Part shown: one piece after another, positions 43,293 through 49,500 of the stretch
How the letters are laid out: every line of letters begins with the position of its first letter
Position numbering within the stretch: position 1 is the first letter of the stretch
NCBI GenBank assembly: GCA_037721215.1
Contig: JBBJNV010000025.1
Coordinates: forward strand, 1 to 64,000
DNA: 64,000 nt
Origin: Gemmatimonadaceae bacterium
GTDB lineage: Bacteria > Gemmatimonadota > Gemmatimonadetes > Gemmatimonadales > Gemmatimonadaceae
Reading direction: 5' to 3'
Notes under the pieces: model-generated
Databases searched by the model: none
Seen by the model: the letters and a program-made list of their open reading frames with translations, nothing else
What the model was told of the DNA's origin: nothing
Translations under genes and position numbers: made by a program

Positions 43293-44535
43293 CCGGAAGG
43301 GCTCCCTTCGAGTGGTCATAAGCGGTCACGAAATCTGCGGTTTGATCCACGACCTGACGGAAGAGTTCAGGCGTCGTGGCCATAGCGTCACCTCGGTCGC
43401 GATGCCACACCAGTTTTTCTCATACTCGTACGACTACGACCAGTACACGTTTCCGACTTCCTTTCTGTCACGTTGGCTTGGCTTCAACTGCGTCTGGCGG
43501 CGGATTATCCAGGCGGTTTGGGAAACCAGCCAGGGTTTGCACAACTCGATCGAGGCTTGGCTGCGGCAGCGCCTGGTCCGAAACGCCGACCTTTATGTTC
43601 GCGTCTGGGGCGACATCCCTTTCGACCAGGAAGTCTTCCGCACTATTGAGGACAGCGGCACCCGCGTTGCGACGATGCTGATGGGCTCCGACGTACGGGA
43701 TTATGACGTCTTCAGGCAGCAATACGGTATTGAGCGCTGGCTCTTCCCGCCAGAGTATCATTCCGTACCGCTCGCGAAAAAGCTGCAAGTTCTACGTACC
43801 CACGAGCGCTATGCTGACGCTATCTTTTCGGCGCCCGACCAGATGGGGTTGGCGCTCCGTCCGTACCATCACCTGCAAATCCCGCTTCGCCTCGAAGAGA
43901 TTGAGTTCCGAGTACCGGGGCGAACCGTACCCAAAGTGGTCCATATTCCCAGCATGCCGCATGTCAAGGGCACCGACGTGATTGAAGACGCGTTGGAAAG
44001 ACTTCGCACTCAAGGGATCGAATTCGATCTGGTTTCCCTTCGTGATGTCCCTCATGCGGAAGTTCTGGAAGTTCTCGCCGATGCCGACGTCCTTGTCGAC
44101 GAGCTTATCGGGCATGGTCCCGGTTGGCTTTCGTTCGAAGCAATGGGCAGTGGCTGTGCCGTTGCCACGCGTTATCTGGAAGATTCACCGGCATGCTTTC
44201 GCCCCCCCGTTTGGGGCATCGATGAGCATTCCATTGTGCCCCGCCTGCACACTTTGCTGACGGATCGGCGTCTCCGCGTGCAACTTGCCGAGGACGGGCG
44301 CCGGTACGTGGAGGCAAACAATGGCATTGAACATGTTGTGGATCAGCTATTGGAAAAGCTCCACGCAGGGCGGGATGCGGCGCCCGATTATGTGCCAACC
44401 TATCTGACTGCCGATTATGTGCCGAGAGACGAGGCAGAGGCCGCGGTGATTAACGCCGCAAGCACTTGCGTGGCAGGTGAAACGTGGTATCGCGAGAATG
44501 TCGCCGGGAAATCGCACGATGGCCTTGTCTTCTGA
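43282..44535 (+). CDS. Glycosyltransferase-like protein (GT-B fold, family uncertain)
   Basis: Start at 43282, overlapping the previous gene by 11 bp; 417 residues. The fold reads as GT-B: an N-terminal Rossmann half (LRVVISGHEICGLIHDLTEE and FRRRGHSVTSVAMPHQFFSY) and a C-terminal half with VVHIPSMPHVKGTDVIEDAL and LVDELIGHGPGWLSFEAMGS. The latter is the glycine-rich nucleotide-sugar binding region typical of GT4-like transferases. The DRRLRVQLAEDGRRYVEANN helix is also typical. It should add a sugar in assembly of the glycan repeat. Last intact gene of the operon. Confidence 0.82.
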   Translation: MKDSRKGSLRVVISGHEICGLIHDLTEEFRRRGHSVTSVAMPHQFFSYSYDYDQYTFPTSFLSRWLGFNCVWRRIIQAVWETSQGLHNSIEAWLRQRLVRNADLYVRVWGDIPFDQEVFRTIEDSGTRVATMLMGSDVRDYDVFRQQYGIERWLFPPEYHSVPLAKKLQVLRTHERYADAIFSAPDQMGLALRPYHHLQIPLRLEEIEFRVPGRTVPKVVHIPSMPHVKGTDVIEDALERLRTQGIEFDLVSLRDVPHAEVLEVLADADVLVDELIGHGPGWLSFEAMGSGCAVATRYLEDSPACFRPPVWGIDEHSIVPRLHTLLTDRRLRVQLAEDGRRYVEANNGIEHVVDQLLEKLHAGRDAAPDYVPTYLTADYVPRDEAEAAVINAASTCVAGETWYRENVAGKSHDGLVF

Positions 44536-44549
44536 CACGATTGGAACAA

Positions 44550-44745
44550 TCCGCCTACATCCTGATTCAAACACGGTCGTCACGACCTGTAGTTCGTCGT
44601 TCAACCGGGCGGATCCCGTGGAGGAACGCTCGACTCGATTCTTGCCCAGTCCGATCCGCGCTGGGAGGCGATTGTTGTCGACGATGGGTCCCGCTACAAA
44701 TCTCCAGCGCTGATCTCAGCCTATTCCAAGCGCGATTGGGATAGG
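44550..44745 (+). pseudogene. Glycosyltransferase family 2 fragment
   Basis: Fragments NTVVTTCSSSFNRAD (one frame) and LDSILAQSDPRWEAIVVDDG (44629 frame) correspond to the first 45 or so residues of a GT2 enzyme, including the V-DDGS nucleotide-binding motif. A frame change between them and an abrupt end near 44745 show it is a remnant. It continues the direction of the glycan operon, suggesting the operon once extended further. Confidence 0.65.
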
Positions 44746-44750
44746 AATTT
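44720..44750 (+). terminator. Weak stem-loop after the GT2 remnant
   Basis: CCTATTCC (44720-44727) pairs with GGGATAGG (44738-44745) with one G-U pair and a 10-nt loop, followed by AATTT. The U-run is short. It may end the glycan operon transcript. Additional hairpins follow at 44790-44808 (perfect 7-bp stem, 5-nt loop). Confidence 0.35.
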
Positions 44751-45074
44751 GAGCAGGGGTCGCGCCACGCGCGCCACGACAGGTGGGAGGCGGATGGGGG
44801 ACATCCGCCCGACGGCTGGCCTCGCGGGCCGTCGCCGGGGTGCCGGGACCGTGCTCAGGGAAAGTCGCGGGCGCGGCGGTGGCGGTGGGTTTTTCTTCAA
44901 GTGCAACGCTGGCAGCGCAGATGACGCCTGGCTGCCCTGCGCGCCCTATCAGGCTCTGAGCATGGGATCGGGCTGAGGGAGTTCTACTTCTGAGAAGCCT
45001 GTCCGGGCGAAGTCTGCAAGTCGTCCTGCAAGGTCCGTAGCTTGCAATCATTCGGCATTCTATCCGGAGGCTCC
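44751..45074. other. GC-rich structured intergenic region
   Basis: No gene recognised. GCGGATG-ggggA-CATCCGC (44790-44808) forms a perfect hairpin, and GACGGCTGGCC...GGGCCGTC near 44810-44835 a second. The region could be an untranslated RNA, or the remains of the truncated operon. Confidence 0.4.
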
Positions 45075-45350
45075 GTGGATGAGGATGTAACCTCGATGTC
45101 GCGTGAGCAGCTCATGACTGAGGTTCGCAAACTTCGCGCGGGCATTCGAACGCACCGGGACAGTACCGGTCAAGAGCTTTGCTGGCACCATCCGGCATTG
45201 TGGGCCCTGCTTCCGGAATCAACTGACCCGCTCCCTGGGGTTCCGGAGTGGCCCGAGTTCCTCCAGGGCTGCCTGCGCTACCGACAATCACTCGACGAAC
45301 AATTGCCGGACGCGCCGCGTACGGATGAGCGTTATTCAGCGCGGCCCTGA
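45075..45350 (+). CDS. Conserved small hypothetical protein
   Basis: A GTG at 45075 with GGAGG 4 nt upstream gives 91 residues. The recognisable core is SREQLMTEVRKLRAGIRTHR, then DSTGQELCWHHPALWALLPE and FLQGCLRYRQSLDEQLPDAP, a pattern seen in many conserved proteins of unknown function from Proteobacteria and others. No signal peptide or membrane helix. The CWHHP motif may bind metal. It lies 22 bp before the flavoprotein gene and may be cotranscribed. Confidence 0.75.
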   Translation: MDEDVTSMSREQLMTEVRKLRAGIRTHRDSTGQELCWHHPALWALLPESTDPLPGVPEWPEFLQGCLRYRQSLDEQLPDAPRTDERYSARP

Positions 45351-45372
45351 CACAGAAAGAAGGCCGGGAGGA

Positions 45373-46473
45373 ATGAAGCGTCTGCTGCTCGCCGGCGGCG
45401 GGCACAGCCACATCGAGGTCCTGCGCCGTTTTGCATTGCAGCGCCCCTGCGACACCGAAATAACTGTCGTGACTCCGTCGCCGTTGCTGCTATACACCGG
45501 CATGTGGCCAGGCTGGATTGGTGGCCTCTACAAAACCGAAGAATGCGCGATCGACGTGGAACGTCTTGCCGGTGCCGCAAATGCGGACTTTGTAAAGGCG
45601 AGCGTGATTGGCATCGACCCTGCGACCAGCACCGTGCTGATCGACGACGATACCCGGCTCGGATACGACTTGTTGTCGCTCGACATCGGTGCAACGCCAC
45701 CGCGTCAGGACGTTGCCGGGGCCGAACAACACTCCATTCCAGTGAAACCGATCAAGGCGTTTGGCGATTGGTGGGACAAGCTCCTCCGCGAACGCACCGG
45801 CCCGATCCGAGTCGGCATCGTCGGCGGCGGGGTTGGAGGCATCGAGCTCGCGCTGGCGATGCATCACCGGCTTGCAGCCACTGACAACGCGTACGGAACC
45901 GTGTTCCTGGTTGACAGTGATCGACACATCCTGCCCGAAAAAAATGATCGTGCGAGGCAGTTGATTTCCGAAATCCTCGCAGCGCGCGGGATTGAAGTGC
46001 ACACGGGCAGCGAGGTCGTGGCAGTGGATCCGCGCGTCCTCCGCCTCGTTGATGGCGCGCGCATTCCCTTCGACCACCTGGTATGGGCGACAGGGGTCGC
46101 ACCGCCGGCGTGGCTTGCATCATCCGGCATTTCGCTCGACGAGCGAGGCTTCGTCCTCGTCGACGCCACGCTGCGGTCGGTTTCTCATGAGCGCATTTTT
46201 GCTGCCGGCGACGTGGCTGGCATGTCGAATTGCGCGCTGCCCAAAGCGGGGGTTTATGCCGTACGGCAGGGACCGGTGCTGGCTGATAATCTGCGCCGTG
46301 CGCTGGCTGGCAAGCCGCTCGCTGCGTATCGGCCCCAACGCCATGCGCTGGCACTCATCGGCACCGGCGAGCGTGACGCTGTCGCGGTGCGCGGTGCGTT
46401 CGCGCTTCGCGGGAAATGTGTGTGGCGATGGAAGGAATTGATCGACCGTCGCTTCGTGGCCCGCTACAGGTGA
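45373..46473 (+). CDS. NDH-2-like / SelD-N-like FAD-dependent oxidoreductase
   Basis: A 366-residue flavoprotein of the pyridine nucleotide-disulfide oxidoreductase superfamily. It begins LLAGGGHSHIEVLRRFALQR, which matches the NDH-like domain found alone or fused to selenophosphate synthetase. FAD-binding IFAAGDVAGMSNCALPKAGV is near residue 280; the second Rossmann motif IRVGIVGGGVGGIELALAMH is near 153. No redox Cys pair is visible, so electron transfer to quinone or another acceptor is likely. A ribosome-binding site GGGAGG lies 2 nt before the ATG. Cellular role unknown. Confidence 0.88.
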   Translation: MKRLLLAGGGHSHIEVLRRFALQRPCDTEITVVTPSPLLLYTGMWPGWIGGLYKTEECAIDVERLAGAANADFVKASVIGIDPATSTVLIDDDTRLGYDLLSLDIGATPPRQDVAGAEQHSIPVKPIKAFGDWWDKLLRERTGPIRVGIVGGGVGGIELALAMHHRLAATDNAYGTVFLVDSDRHILPEKNDRARQLISEILAARGIEVHTGSEVVAVDPRVLRLVDGARIPFDHLVWATGVAPPAWLASSGISLDERGFVLVDATLRSVSHERIFAAGDVAGMSNCALPKAGVYAVRQGPVLADNLRRALAGKPLAAYRPQRHALALIGTGERDAVAVRGAFALRGKCVWRWKELIDRRFVARYR

Positions 46474-46478
46474 CACCC

Positions 46479-46577
46479 ATGAGTAGCAACCGAGCCCTGA
46501 TAACCGTGTCGGCCTTCCCCTGCGGTACAAACATCCGCACATTCCGCCGCTCTTCGATTTCGGGCGAGGCTGTGTGA
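46479..46577 (+). CDS. Candidate 32-residue small ORF coupled to LemA
   Basis: ATG 46479 to TGA 46577 encodes MSSNRALITVSAFPCGTNIR and 12 more residues. Its stop overlaps the GTG start of the LemA gene as GTGA, and it starts 5 bp after the flavoprotein stop. No match is recognised and no strong ribosome-binding site is visible. It may be a leader that couples translation, or just chance. Confidence 0.3.
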   Translation: MSSNRALITVSAFPCGTNIRTFRRSSISGEAV

Positions 46578-47122
46578 GCGTAGTCGTCACCTTGATCGGG
46601 CTGGTGCTGGTAGTATGGGCGGTCGTGGCGTTCAATCGTCTCGTGCATCTCCGAAATCAGGTACGCACCGCGTGGGCCGACATCGACGTTCAGCTGAAGC
46701 ACCGGCACGATCTCGTGCCTCAGCTGGTGGCCGCAGTGCAAGGGTACGCGGGACACGAGCGTGGCGTACTTACAGCGGTAACCGAGCTTCGTGCGCAGGC
46801 CATTTCGCTGACGAGTCCCGCGAAACTCGGCGAGGTCGAGTCTTCTCTCGAACAGGCGCTGACCCGGCTGTTTGCGCTGAAGGAGGCTTACCCCGACCTC
46901 AAGGCGAACGAAAACTTTCTTCAGCTTCAGCGCGACCTGGTCGAGGTCGAGGATCATCTCCAGTATGCACGACGCTTTTACAACGGCGCCGTGCGCGACA
47001 ACAACACTGCGATTCAGCGGTTTCCGGGGGTTCTGATCGCACGCGCTGGGGGATTCGCAGAAACCGAGTTCTTCAGTGCCCGGGATGACGAACGCGCGTC
47101 GGTGCCAGTGGTGCTGTCATGA
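46574..47122 (+). CDS. LemA-family protein
   Basis: A 182-residue protein starting at GTG 46574. One N-terminal membrane helix (SVVVTLIGLVLVVWAVVAFN) is followed by a long helical domain: LVHLRNQVRTAWADIDVQLK, HRHDLVPQLVAAVQGYAGHE, PDLKANENFLQLQRDLVEVE and the LemA hallmark ARRFYNGAVRDNNTAIQRFP. LemA proteins are membrane-anchored helical bundles of unknown activity. It overlaps the DUF2207 gene by 4 bp; this pair is a common operon. Confidence 0.94.
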   Translation: MSVVVTLIGLVLVVWAVVAFNRLVHLRNQVRTAWADIDVQLKHRHDLVPQLVAAVQGYAGHERGVLTAVTELRAQAISLTSPAKLGEVESSLEQALTRLFALKEAYPDLKANENFLQLQRDLVEVEDHLQYARRFYNGAVRDNNTAIQRFPGVLIARAGGFAETEFFSARDDERASVPVVLS

Positions 47123-48840
47123 TAAGAATTCTGGCATTCCTCGTTATGTGGCCAGTGATGCAGCTGGCCGGCCAGGAGCACATTGTTTCGTACGATAGCC
47201 GTGTCGACATCAGGCGTGACGGCAGCCTCGACGTTACTGAAAAGATCGTAGTGGTTGCCGCGGGGCAACAGATTCGGCGCGGCATTTATCGTGATTTCCC
47301 CACCCGGTACCGTGATCGCTTCGGAAATCAGGTCAAAGTCGATCTCGAGGTAATCGGCGTCGAACGAAACGGAAAACAGGAGCCCTGGTTCACCGAGCGG
47401 ATGAGTAACGGAGTGCGCATCAATACCGGCAACGATGACTTCCTCACCGTCCCGGCCCAATACACCTATACGTTGCGGTACCGGACCACGCGGCAGCTTG
47501 GCTTTTTCGCGAAGCACGACGAGCTCTACTGGAACGCGATTGGTACCAGCTGGGTCTTTCCGATCGATAGCGGCACGGTCGAAGTCCGGTTGCCCGAGGC
47601 GGTTCCGGTGGAGCGCGTGACCGCGGAAGCTTACACTGGAGCGCAGGGGGCAAGGGGAAGTGCTTATGTCGCCGAAGTCGCGGCGCCCGGTATGGCGCGA
47701 TACCGTCTCACTGCGCCGCTCCCGCCAAACGAAGGATTTACCGTCGTCCTGACTTTTCCAAAAGGCATCGTTTCCGCACCAGGTGACGCGGAGCGAGCGC
47801 AGTCATTCCTGCGCGACAACAGGGGGGTGCTGGTCGCGTTCGCGGGCCTTCTGGTGTTACTGGCGTACATGTGGCGCGAATGGAGCCGCGTCGGACGCGA
47901 CCCGCGGAAGGGGATCGTCATCGCTCGATACGAGCCGCGGCCGGGTCAAACACCGGCCGGTCTGAGGTTCATGCAGCGCATGGGTTACGACATGCGTTGT
48001 TTCAGCGCGGATGTACTTGCTCTCGCGGTCGCCGGCTACATCGGAATCAACCGCGACGAGAAGTTCCTTAAGGATGAGTGGCGGCTCGATCGCGGAGCAT
48101 CTGCATCGCCGCCCACGCCGGAGCCGACACAGCTCGCATTGCTGCAGAAATTGTTTTCCGCCGACCGCGAGAGTGTAGTTCTCAAGAACAAGAACGCCGC
48201 TATCCTCTCCAAGGTGCGCGATGCGCATTCAAAATCGTTGCGCGGCGAATTCGATCCCCGATACTTCAAGGTCAATGGTGGAAAAGTGGGGATCGCGATT
48301 GTCATTGCGGTTGTGACCGGTGGTCTTGCGTTCATCGGCTCTGGCGGGTACGGGATTCCCGCAATAATAGTGGCGGTCGTATTGATGCTGATCAGCGTGA
48401 GCATCTTTGCGAGGCTCGTGCGCGCTCCAACCGCCGAGGGCAGGGAGCTGCTCGACGAGATAGAGGGGCTCAAGCTGTACATGAAGGTGGCCGAGCGTGA
48501 CGAGCTTTCGCAGATGCGGGGTCCGGATGAGCCTTCGCTCGATGCAAAGCGCTACGAGACCATGCTGCCATTTGCCGTTGCCCTGGAAGTTGAAGACGCC
48601 TGGACCGACAAATTCACACAGGCCGTGGGTGAGGCGGTAGCGGCTACAACCGCCAACAGCATGACATGGTACAGTGGTCGGGGACCGATATCCAACCTCG
48701 GCGATTTCAGCAACGCAATCGGATCCAGTCTAAGTTCTCAGATATCCTCTGCGTCGACGCCGCCTGGCGGCAGCTCGGGGTCGGGAGGCGGGGGGTCGTC
48801 AGGAGGCGGCGGAGGGGGTGGCGGTGGCGGCGGACGTTAA
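47119..48840 (+). CDS. DUF2207-domain membrane protein
   Basis: A 573-residue protein overlapping the LemA stop (ATGA). Signal-like leader, then a periplasmic DUF2207 domain at about 25-205 (SYDSRVDIRRDGSLDVTEKI, GIYRDFPTRYRDRFGN), a helix near 232-252, a cytoplasmic stretch, two helices near 390-435, and a C-terminal part. The end is a Ser/Gly tract of about 30 residues (GGSSGSGGGGSSGGGGGGGG). DUF2207 with LemA is widespread in bacteria; a role in envelope stress or proteolysis is suspected but unproven. Confidence 0.92.
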   Translation: MIRILAFLVMWPVMQLAGQEHIVSYDSRVDIRRDGSLDVTEKIVVVAAGQQIRRGIYRDFPTRYRDRFGNQVKVDLEVIGVERNGKQEPWFTERMSNGVRINTGNDDFLTVPAQYTYTLRYRTTRQLGFFAKHDELYWNAIGTSWVFPIDSGTVEVRLPEAVPVERVTAEAYTGAQGARGSAYVAEVAAPGMARYRLTAPLPPNEGFTVVLTFPKGIVSAPGDAERAQSFLRDNRGVLVAFAGLLVLLAYMWREWSRVGRDPRKGIVIARYEPRPGQTPAGLRFMQRMGYDMRCFSADVLALAVAGYIGINRDEKFLKDEWRLDRGASASPPTPEPTQLALLQKLFSADRESVVLKNKNAAILSKVRDAHSKSLRGEFDPRYFKVNGGKVGIAIVIAVVTGGLAFIGSGGYGIPAIIVAVVLMLISVSIFARLVRAPTAEGRELLDEIEGLKLYMKVAERDELSQMRGPDEPSLDAKRYETMLPFAVALEVEDAWTDKFTQAVGEAVAATTANSMTWYSGRGPISNLGDFSNAIGSSLSSQISSASTPPGGSSGSGGGGSSGGGGGGGGGGGR

Positions 48841-48848
48841 AGGGAAAC

Positions 48849-48887
48849 ATGAACTTCGATTCGATGCGTTTGTGGCGGTGGCTGTGA
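48849..48887 (+). other. Leader-like 12-residue ORF before DinB
   Basis: MNFDSMRLWRWL plus stop. AAACATGAACTTCGAT occurs both here (48845-48860) and at the DinB start (48899-48914), so a short duplication of the start region made a second initiation site. Translation here could attenuate the downstream start. Confidence 0.35.
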
Positions 48888-48902
48888 ACGCCAGAGGAAA
48901 AC

Positions 48903-49445
48903 ATGAACTTCGATCTCAATGCTTCACTGGAAGTGCTCGCGCGTACTCCCCCCGCCCTTCACGCATTGTTGAGCGGACTTGAAACACGATGGACGCTGCC
49001 AAACGAAGGCGCCGATACGTTCAGCCCGTTTGACGTCGTCGGGCACCTCATTGACGGCGAAGAAACCGACTGGATTACTCGCGCGCGGATTGTTCTGGCA
49101 AAAGGCCCCGACATAACCTTCGAACGTTACGACCGCTTTCGTCATCGCGAACGGAACGCAGGCCGGTCGCTGGACTCGCTCCTCGATGAGTTTTCAAGGC
49201 TTCGCACGGCGAATCTTGCGCTGGTGCAGTCGTGGCAATTGCAACAGGCAGATCTCGATCTTCCTGGCCTGCATCCCGTGCTCGGCAGCGTAATCCTCAG
49301 TCAGTTGTTCGCGGCGTGGGTCGTTCACGATCTCGGGCACATCGCGCAAATATCGCGCGTGATGGCCAAGCAGTATCGGGATGCTACAGGCCCGTGGGAG
49401 CGTTTTCTACCAGTTCTGACCGACCACGAACAGCCTCGGTCCTAA
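48903..49445 (+). CDS. DinB-family protein
   Basis: A 180-residue four-helix-bundle protein of the DinB/YfiT group. The metal-ligand positions are visible in DVVGHLIDGEETDW and AAWVVHDLGHIAQISRVMAK (His and His pairs). DinB-like proteins bind a divalent metal and include thiol-transferases (bacillithiol-type) and stress proteins. A GAGGAAAAC lies before the ATG. The start region is duplicated just upstream. Substrate not known. Confidence 0.88.
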   Translation: MNFDLNASLEVLARTPPALHALLSGLETRWTLPNEGADTFSPFDVVGHLIDGEETDWITRARIVLAKGPDITFERYDRFRHRERNAGRSLDSLLDEFSRLRTANLALVQSWQLQQADLDLPGLHPVLGSVILSQLFAAWVVHDLGHIAQISRVMAKQYRDATGPWERFLPVLTDHEQPRS

Positions 49446-49500
49446 CTGGCCCCTCGCCGCCCATCCACGCATTTTCCTCCACCTTCACCAGCGAGTTGAT

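Noticed and set aside
44716-45051. Minus-strand ORF rich in Pro and Arg in the intergenic hairpin region.
   Set aside because: Composition follows the GC-rich hairpins; no start signal and no family match.
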